DNA from: an uncultured Ruminococcus sp.
GTDB taxonomy: Bacteria; Bacillota; Clostridia; Oscillospirales; Ruminococcaceae
Direction of reading: 5' to 3'
Length of the DNA stretch: 32,724 bases
NCBI GenBank assembly: GCA_947587925.1
Contig: CANPYF010000005.1
Span: forward strand, 1 to 32,724
Shown here in pieces: positions 19,973-29,238 of the stretch. A program made the translations under genes and the position numbers. The notes under the pieces are model-generated. The model saw nothing but the letters and a program-made list of their open reading frames with translations, was not told the origin of the DNA and searched no databases. Position 1 is the first letter of the stretch; every line of letters starts with the position of its first letter.

Positions 19973-22900
19973 ATGGATCAGGCACAGCAGCAAGCGGAAT
20001 ATAAACAGCAGGAGAGAGAATGGAAAGATAAAATACGCGGCGCACAGTATGACCTGCCCGATGATGTGAAAATTTTTACCGAGAGCCGCGAGGTAAGGAT
20101 AAAGCTTAAACAGGGCGAAACGCTCGGCGCGTTTGCAAGGAAAAATTTCGGCGCACTTTTTAAAGGCTACATAAAGCCGCAGTATAAACAGGCATTTTTC
20201 TGGGCGGTCGATAACATCAGCCGCTGGCAGTATTCAATGAGTTATTACAGACGCTCCTACCGTTCGTCTGACGAAACGGTCTATTCGCAGCTGCTCAATG
20301 ACATTATCTGTAAATTTTCCGAACTGGGCTTTTTTGAAAGCCCGCTCGAGGCTCTGATAACCGGCAATGTCAGCGGACTTGAAGCCTATCGGCTTTCAAA
20401 CAGTACGCCGTATTACTCCCCCGCCGCGTATGAATATCTGCTTGCATATGAACTTGACAATGATAATGAAAGCGTGCTTGAAGCGGTAAAGACCGCTGTT
20501 TACGGCGAGGGTACGGCGTTTACGAGAGATCTTATACGCGGTATAATGCGCAGCAAAAATGCTCGGGCGCATAAAGCGCTCGGCGACCTGCTGCTTGCCG
20601 CGCGTTTGCAGGAGGGTCTGCGCCAGTCGATATGCGAAAACGCCGACTGCGGTTCGCCCGAAGGGTTCAGATATATCGCGGATATAATAGCCAAAAACGA
20701 TCTGCTCAGATTTTCCTCCGTAAAACGTTCCGTTATGACATGGTGCGGACTTTACGATATCCCCGATGATCTTGACAGGCTTTCAAAGAAAATTTTCGCA
20801 CTGATGATAGAATGTCTTGACAGCGAGCAGGCGCGTGAGCGTTATCTTTCGGGCGAGGATACGGTGGAAATTTACATTTCGCTCTGGTCGTATGCTTTTT
20901 ATGATACCCTGACGGCTATGCAAAAGGTAAAAGAATTGGTGCGGAACGGTTCGCACCATCAGCGCCTGACCGCGGGCGTTTTCGCCGGCAGTTTGGACAA
21001 TATTTTCTTTGAAAATGAATGCGGAAAATTTGCGCTGAAAAACTTTTACAAAGAACTCGACACCGCCGCCGTGTTTACAAACCTTTTTGCGCCCGACGCT
21101 TCAAGCCGCATATGCAGCATTGCGGGCAAGCTTTCGCCCTATGACGGGATCGAAACGTCCAAGATAAAAGAACACGGCTACGCCGACATGAGCGGACTTT
21201 TCACGCAAGAAGAAGCGAGGGAATTTTACGGCATTTTAAAAGAATTGAAAAATCAGATACCCAAAAAAGAACTGGTATTTTCCCCCTGCGTTTTCCCGTG
21301 GAAATGCGCTGTGCTTTCAAAGAGCAAAATAACGGAGCATATGGTATTTCTTGCAAGCGGACTGCGCGATAACGCGCTTATAGACGAGATGTGCGAATGT
21401 CTTGCAGACCTGACAAGCAACAGGGATAACGCGCTTACACTGCTTACCCAATACCCCAATACGCCTGTACAGAGAAAAACGGCGGTCGCCGCCGTTGCCG
21501 ACAGAGACAGCTTTACGGCAAATCGGGCGTTCAAGATCGTGACCCATACCGTCAAGCTTGAAAAGGATAATTTCCGTCAGCTTGAAGCTATGCTCAAATA
21601 CAAATCGGCTAACACGCGCAAGAACGCTATAACGCTGCTCATGAAGCAGGACGACGAGGGGCTTTTTGAAAGCTGCTGCTTACTGCTTTCGGATAAAACG
21701 AGCGAAAAGCGCACGGCGGGGCTTGATATTGCCTTACAGATAAAGAATGATGAAACAAAAGCTGCGCTTTTTGAAAGGCTTATACCCCAAATAGAGCAGA
21801 TGAAGCGCGGCATATCCAAAGAGGATATACTGATAGAACAGCTTCTGGAAAATTCCCCGCAAAAGCCGCAGGAGGGTTTCGGGCTTTATACCGAAGCGGA
21901 CGAGCCGCTTCCGCCGATAGATAAAGCGTATGTCGAAGAATGCCGCAAGCTTTTCGGCGAGGTATTCCCCTACGGCGTTTACGGCAAAAAACTCGGGCTT
22001 ATCAAAAAGCGTGACTATATGAAAATACTCAAAAAGCTTGATGACTTTATCGAGCAGAACAAGGACAGAGAGTACGTCGGTTACGACGGCGAAGCCGCGC
22101 TTCTTGGCAATTATCAGGGCGCGTGGGTCTCGATAACGATAGGCAAAAGGATAATTCTCCCCGAGCTGTGGCTCAAATTTTATGAGGAGGAAATAAAAGA
22201 CCCCGCCGTGCTTTTTGCCATGATGATAAAACTTCGGGCAAGTGATGATAACAGCGAGATATTCAAGCGCGGCAACGCTGTCGCGGACAAACTTTTCGGC
22301 GCGGGCTTTTCCGAACCCGCCGCGTTAAGATATACAAATATCGTCCGGGCGGCGGTAAATTCGCTTGCTATGACAGAGGATAAGAACGCCGACATAAGCG
22401 AGCATATCGGAAGGCTGCCGAAGGAATTTGTCGAAAAAATGGGTACTGCGGTGCTGAGCTATCTGCTTGATCTGCCTGATGACACGCTCGTAATGAAAGC
22501 CAAAAAAGACCACGACACCGATTCGACCTACACCTCATATGCGTCGGGTACGCTGCATTGCAATATCTGCCACCCGCAGATACTGGGCGCAATCAACGCC
22601 ATTGACACAAAAAGCTATGACAGCGCAAAAACAAATTTTCCTCTGCGCTATGCGCTGTTTGAGAGGATAGACAAATTTGAGAACGCGTTAGACCGATACG
22701 GTCCGAATCATATCTACAGACGTTATCTGCCCGAAATAAACGTATACGACATGATACGCGCAGCCGCGTTCGGGGTGATAAGCGACAACGCGCTTTACAA
22801 ATGGATATTTACAAGGAAAAGGGAGAGAAAAAGATCTTACTATTATTACGCAAAAACGGAGTTTGACAGAGTACTTAACAACATAACCGATTGCATAATC

Positions 22901-25129
22901 TTAGTGCGCGAAAAAAATGATGAAAAGACCTCGCGCAGCAGCAGCAGGTACGCTGTTTACACCGCTTCGCGCAGCCTGCTGGGCAAAGAACCCGACGAGG
23001 TATATACAGATGATGATAAAAAGATACTGCAAAAGACCGAGGAGATCTATGACGGTCTGATAAATGTCATACTTGATATCGAATTAAAACGCGGCGACAC
23101 CGAAACGGTCTTTTCCCAAAACATACACAGCATAGAGCGCATTTACGGCGCGGAAACTTTCGTACGTATACTGGCGGCGCTCGGAAAAGAGACCTTTGAG
23201 CGCAGTACCTACAGTTCGGGCTCTACCAAAAAGGGAACGCTCAGTCATTTGGCGCTCGTGTGCGTGCCTTCGCCCGAGGATAACGCGGATAAACTGCGCG
23301 AGTTGGTAAGCAAAACGGATATTTCCGAGGAGCGGCTGATAGAAGCGGCAATGTATTCGCCCGAATGGCTGGACATTGTGGGAGAATACCTCGGTTGGGA
23401 AGGCTTTGTTTCGGGCTGTTACTATTTTATCGCGCACATGAACGAATCTTTTGACAACAAGCGCGAAGCTATGATAGCGAAATTTACCCCGCTCACCCCC
23501 GAAGAACTCAACGCGGGCGCGTTTGACATCAACTGGTTCAAGGAAGCGTATGCGGCGCTTGGCGAAGAGCGTTTTTCAAAGCTTTACAATGCGGCTAAGT
23601 ACATCTCGGACGGTTCAAAACATTCGCGTGCGAGAAAATACGCCGACGCGGCAATGGGCAGACTTAACAAGGAGCAGACGCAGGCTGCCATTAAAGATAA
23701 GCGCAACAAAGATCTGCTGATGGCATATTCGCTGATACCCGTCAGCGGCGAGGACGACATAATGGAGCGGTATCTGTTCGTGCAGGAGTTTGTCAAGCAA
23801 AGCAAAAAATTCGGCGCACAGAGAAGGGCAAGCGAAGCGGCGGCGGCGGATATCGCGCTGAAAAACCTTGCGTCAGCGGCAGGCTGCGCTGATGTTACCC
23901 GTCTTAAACTGAGAATGGAAGCGAAGCTTTTTGAAAACATAAAAGATCAGTTTGAGCCGCGCGAGATAGAAGATGTCACCGTTTGGCTGGAGGTCACGGA
24001 CGGCAAAGCGGAGCTTAAATGTCAAAAGGGCGGAAAAGTTTTAAAAAGCGTGCCTGCCAAGCTGAAAAAGAACGAGTATATCATTGCACTTAACGAGACC
24101 AAAAAACAGCTTGTCGAGCAGTACCGCCGCACGAGAGCCATGCTCGAACAAGCTATGGAGGACAGAGAGGAGTTCACTCTCGGCGAGATAAATATGCTCA
24201 AAGCCGACCCTGTGGCGAAAGCGCTGCTTGACGATCTGGTATTTGCCGTCAAAGGCAAATGCCTGCTGATAAAAGACGGCAGGCTGTGCGACATAAACGG
24301 CAATGCCGTTGCGGCAGACGAAAGCGAGAAGCTGCTTATCGCGCACCCGATAGATATGCACCGCGAGGGGACATGGAGAGATTATCAGCAATATCTGTTC
24401 GACAACCGGCTCGTGCAGCCGTTCAGGCAGGTATTCAGGGAGCTTTATCTTAAAACGGACGAGGAACTTGAATGTTCTCAGACGCGCCGCTATGCGGGCA
24501 ACCAGATACAGGTAAAGCAGACGATAGCCGTAATGAGAACGCGCCGCTGGGTATGCGACATAGAGGACGGTCTGCAAAAAGTATTTTTCGGCGAAAATCT
24601 TGTAGCCAAGCTGTACGCGCTCGCCGACTGGTTCTCACCGTCAGACGTTGAATGTCCGACGCTCGAATGGGTAAGCTTCAGCGACAGAAAAACAGGCAAG
24701 CCTGTTAAGATAAAGGACGTACCCGACATAATTTTTTCGGAGGTAATGCGTGACGCCGACCTTGCGGTATCCGCAGCGCACGCGGGCGGGGTAGACCCCG
24801 AACACAGCCATTCGACCATAGAGATGCGTGCGGCGATACTGAGCTTTACGCTGCCGCTTTTCAAACTCAGCAACTGCGAGATAAGCGGTTCTCATGTTTT
24901 CATAAAAGGCAGCCGTGCGGAGTATTCGGTACACTTAGGAAGCGGGGTATGCCACATAAGGGGCGGCGCGGCACTGAACATACTCCCCGTCCACTCGCAG
25001 AGCCGCGGCAGGATATTCCTGCCCTTTGCCGACGACGACCCCAAGACGGCGGAGGTCATCTCAAAGGTGCTGATGTTGGCGGAGGACAGGAAGATAAAAG
25101 ATCCGAGTATTTTAAGCCAAATTGGATAG
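19973..25129 (+). CDS. Giant DUF4132-type protein
   Basis: 1718 residues from the ATG at 19973 (MDQAQQQAEYKQQ), which has AAAGGAG nine bases upstream. No signal or membrane segment. The first half is helical and repeat-like (SVMTWCGLYDIPDDLDRLSK, NALTLLTQYPNTPVQRKTAV), reminiscent of HEAT-type scaffolds. The last 300 or so residues carry the pattern I associate with DUF4132 and its terminal domain: HPIDMHREGTWRDYQQYLFD, VQPFRQVFRELYLKTDEEL, VPDIIFSEVMRDADL, YSVHLGSGVCHIRGG, FLPFADDDPKTAEVISKVLM. DUF4132 proteins such as E. coli YehI/MolR-type proteins are associated with MoxR-ATPase/VWA systems, but no such genes are in this window. A lone CNICH motif (near residue 863) could bind metal. The stop codon falls in a family B repeat. 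Biochemical function unknown. Confidence 0.85.
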   Translation: MDQAQQQAEYKQQEREWKDKIRGAQYDLPDDVKIFTESREVRIKLKQGETLGAFARKNFGALFKGYIKPQYKQAFFWAVDNISRWQYSMSYYRRSYRSSDETVYSQLLNDIICKFSELGFFESPLEALITGNVSGLEAYRLSNSTPYYSPAAYEYLLAYELDNDNESVLEAVKTAVYGEGTAFTRDLIRGIMRSKNARAHKALGDLLLAARLQEGLRQSICENADCGSPEGFRYIADIIAKNDLLRFSSVKRSVMTWCGLYDIPDDLDRLSKKIFALMIECLDSEQARERYLSGEDTVEIYISLWSYAFYDTLTAMQKVKELVRNGSHHQRLTAGVFAGSLDNIFFENECGKFALKNFYKELDTAAVFTNLFAPDASSRICSIAGKLSPYDGIETSKIKEHGYADMSGLFTQEEAREFYGILKELKNQIPKKELVFSPCVFPWKCAVLSKSKITEHMVFLASGLRDNALIDEMCECLADLTSNRDNALTLLTQYPNTPVQRKTAVAAVADRDSFTANRAFKIVTHTVKLEKDNFRQLEAMLKYKSANTRKNAITLLMKQDDEGLFESCCLLLSDKTSEKRTAGLDIALQIKNDETKAALFERLIPQIEQMKRGISKEDILIEQLLENSPQKPQEGFGLYTEADEPLPPIDKAYVEECRKLFGEVFPYGVYGKKLGLIKKRDYMKILKKLDDFIEQNKDREYVGYDGEAALLGNYQGAWVSITIGKRIILPELWLKFYEEEIKDPAVLFAMMIKLRASDDNSEIFKRGNAVADKLFGAGFSEPAALRYTNIVRAAVNSLAMTEDKNADISEHIGRLPKEFVEKMGTAVLSYLLDLPDDTLVMKAKKDHDTDSTYTSYASGTLHCNICHPQILGAINAIDTKSYDSAKTNFPLRYALFERIDKFENALDRYGPNHIYRRYLPEINVYDMIRAAAFGVISDNALYKWIFTRKRERKRSYYYYAKTEFDRVLNNITDCIILVREKNDEKTSRSSSRYAVYTASRSLLGKEPDEVYTDDDKKILQKTEEIYDGLINVILDIELKRGDTETVFSQNIHSIERIYGAETFVRILAALGKETFERSTYSSGSTKKGTLSHLALVCVPSPEDNADKLRELVSKTDISEERLIEAAMYSPEWLDIVGEYLGWEGFVSGCYYFIAHMNESFDNKREAMIAKFTPLTPEELNAGAFDINWFKEAYAALGEERFSKLYNAAKYISDGSKHSRARKYADAAMGRLNKEQTQAAIKDKRNKDLLMAYSLIPVSGEDDIMERYLFVQEFVKQSKKFGAQRRASEAAAADIALKNLASAAGCADVTRLKLRMEAKLFENIKDQFEPREIEDVTVWLEVTDGKAELKCQKGGKVLKSVPAKLKKNEYIIALNETKKQLVEQYRRTRAMLEQAMEDREEFTLGEINMLKADPVAKALLDDLVFAVKGKCLLIKDGRLCDINGNAVAADESEKLLIAHPIDMHREGTWRDYQQYLFDNRLVQPFRQVFRELYLKTDEELECSQTRRYAGNQIQVKQTIAVMRTRRWVCDIEDGLQKVFFGENLVAKLYALADWFSPSDVECPTLEWVSFSDRKTGKPVKIKDVPDIIFSEVMRDADLAVSAAHAGGVDPEHSHSTIEMRAAILSFTLPLFKLSNCEISGSHVFIKGSRAEYSVHLGSGVCHIRGGAALNILPVHSQSRGRIFLPFADDDPKTAEVISKVLMLAEDRKIKDPSILSQIG

Positions 25130-25320
25130 ATAGGAAAAAGTAGTGCATATTCAAATAAACAATAAGCGGCATATCTGCAAATTAAGTCTTATCCTTCTTG
25201 CAAGGGTGATGTATGCCCCCTTCCCTTGAGGGAAGGGGGGTTGGGGGGTTAGGAGAAGCCCCTCGGAGAGGGGTTTGGGGAGAGTTAAGATCCGCCCCGC
25301 AGGGGCGCTCCTTTTTCAAC
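25122..25320 (+). repeat. Compound repeat: family B copy 4 plus family C copy 4
   Basis: From TTGGATAGATAGGAAA (overlapping the DUF4132 stop) through ATCTGCAAATTAAGTCTTATCC and TTGCAAGGGTGATGTATGCC to a CCCTTCCC-TTGA-GGGAAGGG hairpin; then the C module from 25255: CGGAGAGGGGTTTGGGG, AGAGTTAAGATCC, CGCCCC-GCA-GGGGCG, CTCCTTTTTCAAC. It fills the gap before the next promoter, seven bases away. The final hairpin and T5 may terminate the DUF4132 transcript. Confidence 0.78.
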
Positions 25321-25326
25321 AACCGT

Positions 25327-25355
25327 TTGACAAAATCTCTACTTTGTGATATAAT
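25327..25355 (+). promoter_or_regulatory. Consensus sigma-A promoter for the beta-helix operon
   Basis: TTGACA (25327-25332), 17-base spacer, TATAAT (25350-25355); a second overlapping TATAAT follows at 25355-25360. Leader of about 65 bases, ending in GGAGGA. Confidence 0.86.
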
Positions 25356-25424
25356 ATAATTCATGCGGAGCAAAATATAAATATCTCTGCGATAGTGTAA
25401 AAATTTCTAACGGAGGAAAAGAAA

Positions 25425-27899
25425 ATGACGGCAAGCGTAAAACGCTGTTTGCTTATCGCTGCGGCTTTTTTCGTTATCGCTGCCCTGCGGATACTTTGTA
25501 TGCCGCTGACGGCATCAGCCGCTGACGGCTCGGGGGCTTACGGCGCGGTCTTTCCCGATTATAACAGCGCTAAAGAGGTCAACGTCACGGACGATTGTGA
25601 CGCTGACCCGAGCGGTGAAAAGGATAGCGCGGGCGCTATACAAAAAGCGCTTAACGTGGGCAGAGATGAGGCAAGCGATTCAAACAGAGTGGTAGTGTTC
25701 GTGCCGGAGGGCGTTTATAAAATTTCAAGGACACTTTCCATTTACAGCAATACTCAGCTTATCCTTGACCCGAAGGCTAAGATAATTAAGGATTTTGACT
25801 ATGGCTGTATGATAAAAAATACTATGCACGACAGCTCCTCGGGCGGCTATGACGGCGACAGGAATATACTTATCGAGGGGGGTACATGGGACGGCAATAC
25901 CAAAGAGTATAACGCTGTTTCCACATTCTCCAATATCAGACTTGCACACGCACATGACGTCGTTGTCAGAAATGTGACGGTGCTCAATAATAAAAACGGT
26001 CATCATATCGAAGCGGGCGGCATAAGGGGACTTACTATCGAGGGCTGCTATTTCAGCGGCTTTACGGGTACTCTTAAAAAAGAAGCTATACAGCTTGACG
26101 TTATGAACTGCGAGGAACTTTTTGTCGATTACCCGCCCTTTGACGATACCCCATGCGATAATGTAATTATAAGGAACTGCACCTTCCGCGATATACCCCG
26201 CGGGATAGGCTCACATTCTGCGGCAGTCGGCGTTTATTACACCAATATCACGATAATGAACAATACTTTTGACAATATCTCGGATATCTGTCTGGTGCTT
26301 TATAATTATAAAAAATGTACCGTTTCGGGCAACAGCATGAACCGCTGCGGCGCGGGTATGACCTTCAATTATATGTCGGACGAAAGTTTCCGCCATTATT
26401 TTAAGCCTACTATAGGCTTGGAGGAGGCTAAACAGCATATCGACCCGAACGCCGATACCGTTATTGAAAATAATACCATTTCGACCATAAAGACCGCTTA
26501 CCGCACCGAACCTTTCGCAATAAAGATATACGGCGCGGATACCACAGGCACGGACGATTATCCCTCGTTCAATTACAAGGTCGGCAATATCAGGATAAAT
26601 TCAAACGATATCACAACGCCGCACCGAGCGGTCTGGATAAACAACGGATACAGCGTTTCGGTGCGCAATAATGTATTTAAGACTGCCGAAGACCCGACCG
26701 AAGCCGACCTTGCGCTTATCTCGTGGTCGTCAAGCATCGGGTTCAAAAATAATACCCTCTCCTCGGCGGTCAGGAGCGGACTAAGGGCGGAAAATGTTTC
26801 GTCCATAACCGTTTCGGGCAACAGCTTTCAGGACTGCACGGAAAATGTGTCCTTGGTAAGCACGTCAGATTCGACAATAAAAGAAAACAGTATCTCGGGC
26901 GGCAAAAACGGCGTAGCGTTAAGCGGCGGCTGCTCGGATATAAAGTGTACCGGCAACGTTATCAAACAATTTGACGGCAGCGCCGTGTATGTGACCGGCA
27001 GCGGCAGCGGAAAGGATATAAAAGTGCGCTCTAACGATATTTCCGAGGGAAATATCGGCATAAGCTGCGAAAGCGGCGGAAAATGCCTGGCGTCGGGCAA
27101 TTCCTTTGAAGCGGTGCAGGATAAGGTGTATGCCGATTCGGACGGGTTGGTGACTCTTTCGGCGGTGAAGGGATTTTATGCCGAGGAAACTACGGAAAAT
27201 ATGATAAAGCTCACCTGGAACGCTGTCAGTGAAGCTGACGGGATAAACATATACCGCAGGGACGCGGGAGCGCAGGATTTTGAATTTATCGCCGCGCTTG
27301 ACAGCGGCGCTGTGTTCAGTGATGAAAAACTGTATTCGGGTACGAATTATTTTTACCGTATCGTGCCTTTTATCGCCGTCAACGGCGAAAATTATGAAAA
27401 TACCCCCTCGGACGATATACGCACCCGCACAAAGCTGAATATTGAGACCGCTTACATAAGCTGCGTTTCGCAGGCGGGCTTTACGGGCAGACCGATAACG
27501 CCCAAGGTAACAGTGGTGGCAAACAGCCGCAGGCTCGTCGAGGGAGTGGATTATGACGTTTCATATTCGTCAAATGTATTTATCGGCAGCGCAGCGGTAA
27601 CGGTGACCGGCAAGGGTATTTATTCGGGAAAACTCGTTCATAATTTCGACATAACTCTTTCGGATACTAAGGTATATGACGCCGTTTCACGGTCAAGGAC
27701 TAAAAGTCCCATGTATTCGGTATCGCCGAAAAAACTCTACGAGGTCACAGCCGCCATGCCGGTAAAGACCGCATATGCCGACAGCGGCATCAGTCTGCCG
27801 TCCGCCCGGCGCACCATAACCGCGCTTACGCTCGGTACACCGACAATGACAGTACGCTCGACCGACATCTGGGACGGTTCGGGCTTTGAAAGATTTTGA
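25425..27899 (+). CDS. Secreted right-handed beta-helix protein with FN3 and Ig-like modules
   Basis: 824 residues. Signal peptide to about LTASA-A33. An N-terminal pectate-lyase-3-type start (DDCDADPSGEKDSAGAIQKALN, VVVFVPEGVYKISRTL) opens a parallel beta-helix to about residue 570, with short coils such as NVIIRNCTFRDI, ITIMNNTFDNIS, SGNSMNRCG, IRINSNDI and VRNNVFK. An FN3 domain (about 575-665) and a FTGRPITPKVTVVANSRRL-type domain (about 672-745) follow, then a low-complexity tail. Beta-helix proteins of this type are often polysaccharide lyases, hydrolases or epimerases; I cannot point to catalytic residues, so the substrate is open. First gene of a tight four-gene run. Confidence 0.85.
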   Translation: MTASVKRCLLIAAAFFVIAALRILCMPLTASAADGSGAYGAVFPDYNSAKEVNVTDDCDADPSGEKDSAGAIQKALNVGRDEASDSNRVVVFVPEGVYKISRTLSIYSNTQLILDPKAKIIKDFDYGCMIKNTMHDSSSGGYDGDRNILIEGGTWDGNTKEYNAVSTFSNIRLAHAHDVVVRNVTVLNNKNGHHIEAGGIRGLTIEGCYFSGFTGTLKKEAIQLDVMNCEELFVDYPPFDDTPCDNVIIRNCTFRDIPRGIGSHSAAVGVYYTNITIMNNTFDNISDICLVLYNYKKCTVSGNSMNRCGAGMTFNYMSDESFRHYFKPTIGLEEAKQHIDPNADTVIENNTISTIKTAYRTEPFAIKIYGADTTGTDDYPSFNYKVGNIRINSNDITTPHRAVWINNGYSVSVRNNVFKTAEDPTEADLALISWSSSIGFKNNTLSSAVRSGLRAENVSSITVSGNSFQDCTENVSLVSTSDSTIKENSISGGKNGVALSGGCSDIKCTGNVIKQFDGSAVYVTGSGSGKDIKVRSNDISEGNIGISCESGGKCLASGNSFEAVQDKVYADSDGLVTLSAVKGFYAEETTENMIKLTWNAVSEADGINIYRRDAGAQDFEFIAALDSGAVFSDEKLYSGTNYFYRIVPFIAVNGENYENTPSDDIRTRTKLNIETAYISCVSQAGFTGRPITPKVTVVANSRRLVEGVDYDVSYSSNVFIGSAAVTVTGKGIYSGKLVHNFDITLSDTKVYDAVSRSRTKSPMYSVSPKKLYEVTAAMPVKTAYADSGISLPSARRTITALTLGTPTMTVRSTDIWDGSGFERF

Positions 27900-27925
27900 T
27901 AAAACATGAAAGCAGGCGAACACTG

Positions 27926-28516
27926 ATGATAGCTGTTGTTAAGAAAAAGCCGATGAGAAAAACGCGCAGACTTGATCTCAAAGAGATAAAGGAAAATTTT
28001 TTCGGACATTTGCATACCGTAAACACACATCGGAAAGAAGTGTTTAAAAACTGCATAAAAGCGGGTATACCGCTGAGCGGACTTACGCACGATCTGTCAA
28101 AATATTCCCCCGCGGAATTTATCCCGTCAGTATTGCACTACAGCGGCAGGCGCAGTCCCAACGAGGGCGAACGCGAGCATTACGGCTATTCAAGGGCGTG
28201 GATGCACCACAAGGGCAGAAATAAGCACCATTACGAATACTGGACGGACGTTGACCCCGCAACAAGAAAATATGCCTCGGTAAAAATGCCGCTCAAATAC
28301 GTCAAGGAGATGTTCTGCGACAGGGTGGCGGCTTCAAAGGTCTACCTCGGTGAAAATTATGTTGACAGCGACCCGCTTGCGTATTTTATGCGCGGCAACG
28401 GCAGGAGGAATATGCACCCGCATACCGCCGTGCTCCTTGAAAAGCTGCTAAGGCTTTTAGCCGAGCAGGGCGAGGACTATACCTTTGACTACATCAGACG
28501 TCTGAAAAAATATTGA
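27926..28516 (+). CDS. DUF5662-type protein
   Basis: 196 residues from the ATG at 27926 (MIAVVKKKPMRKTRRL); the track TTG at 27896 overlaps the previous stop and adds residues without a ribosome site. Conserved-looking features: HLHTVNTHRKEVFKNCIKAG, LTHDLSKYSPAEF, WMHHKGRNKHHYEYW and MPLKYVKEMFCDRVAASKVY. The many histidines and the HD pair in THDLSKYS suggest a metal-binding helical fold similar to HD-domain proteins, although this family has no established activity that I know of. Soluble and cytoplasmic. It lies 26 bases after the beta-helix gene and 32 before the phosphatase, so it is probably co-transcribed with both. Confidence 0.75.
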   Translation: MIAVVKKKPMRKTRRLDLKEIKENFFGHLHTVNTHRKEVFKNCIKAGIPLSGLTHDLSKYSPAEFIPSVLHYSGRRSPNEGEREHYGYSRAWMHHKGRNKHHYEYWTDVDPATRKYASVKMPLKYVKEMFCDRVAASKVYLGENYVDSDPLAYFMRGNGRRNMHPHTAVLLEKLLRLLAEQGEDYTFDYIRRLKKY

Positions 28517-28548
28517 CGGTTTGACCGACCGTTCAAAAAGGAGATAAA

Positions 28549-29238
28549 ATGAAAGGCTACAGACTTACCTTTATCCGCCACGGATACACGCAGGGAAATC
28601 TTGACGGAAAATATATCGGAGTGACCGACCTGCCGCTTGCGGCTGACGGCGCGGACGCTATCTATTCTGCCGCCGAACGCGCGGGTTATCCGTCATACCA
28701 AAAGGTGTATATTTCGCCGACCAAGCGCTGTTTGCAGACAGCGTATATACTTGCGCCGAGCTGTCCCATGGTCGAGATAGCGCAGCTTCGCGAAATGGAT
28801 TTCGGAAAATTTGAGGGCAAGCGTCCCGAAGAACTTAAAGACGATCCCGATTATAAAAAATTTCTCAACGCAGGTCCTGACGACGCCCCCCACGGCGGAG
28901 AGACCTCGCGGCAGCTGCTTGTGCGCTGTTACGAGGCGCTGACGATAATGATCGGCGACATGATGGAAGAGGGGCTTACCAACTGCGCCTGCATTACCCA
29001 CGGCGGCATAATAATGAATATGATGAGCTGCTTTGGTCTGCCAAAGCGTAACCCGATCGAATATTCCTGCGGCTTCGGCGAGGGTTTTGAAACTATCATA
29101 ACCGCTTCCCTCTGGCAGCGGTCGGGCGTTTTTGAGATACTCGGAAGATTCCCGCAGCCTGACGAAAGTCAGGAGCCTGACGAAAGTCAGGAGCCTGACG
29201 AAAGTCAGGCGGATAAACACGGAGGACGCGGCTGTTGA
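28549..29238 (+). CDS. Histidine phosphatase family protein (phosphoglycerate-mutase-like)
   Basis: 229 residues. Catalytic motif LTFIRHGYTQGN (R10, H11, G12), R60 in SPTKRCLQTA, E82 in REMDFGKFEG and H151 in CITHGGI give the full two-His/two-Arg/Glu set of the branch that includes CobC- and PhoE-type phosphatases. Substrate cannot be read from sequence; an alpha-ribazole phosphatase or a broad phosphatase role are both possible. The C-terminus carries a tandem PDESQE repeat from an 18-base palindromic array. ATG with AAAGGAGAT upstream. Its stop overlaps the TTG start of the next gene. Confidence 0.9.
   Translation: MKGYRLTFIRHGYTQGNLDGKYIGVTDLPLAADGADAIYSAAERAGYPSYQKVYISPTKRCLQTAYILAPSCPMVEIAQLREMDFGKFEGKRPEELKDDPDYKKFLNAGPDDAPHGGETSRQLLVRCYEALTIMIGDMMEEGLTNCACITHGGIIMNMMSCFGLPKRNPIEYSCGFGEGFETIITASLWQRSGVFEILGRFPQPDESQEPDESQEPDESQADKHGGRGC
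29155..29208 (+). repeat. Three tandem 18-bp palindromic repeats at the 3' end of the phosphatase gene
   Basis: The unit GAGCCTGACGAAAGTCAG (first copy CAG...) occurs three times without spacer and encodes PDESQE repeats. Each unit forms the hairpin CCTGAC-GAAA-GTCAGG with a GNRA-type tetraloop. Confidence 0.9.

Noticed and set aside
25203-25235. C/G hairpin as terminator of the DUF4132 gene
   Set aside because: No T-run follows; it is the hairpin part of repeat family B. The family C end at 25290-25315 is a better terminator candidate.
29155-29208. Possible short CRISPR-like array
   Set aside because: Repeats are contiguous without spacers and are read in frame as protein; no cas gene is present.
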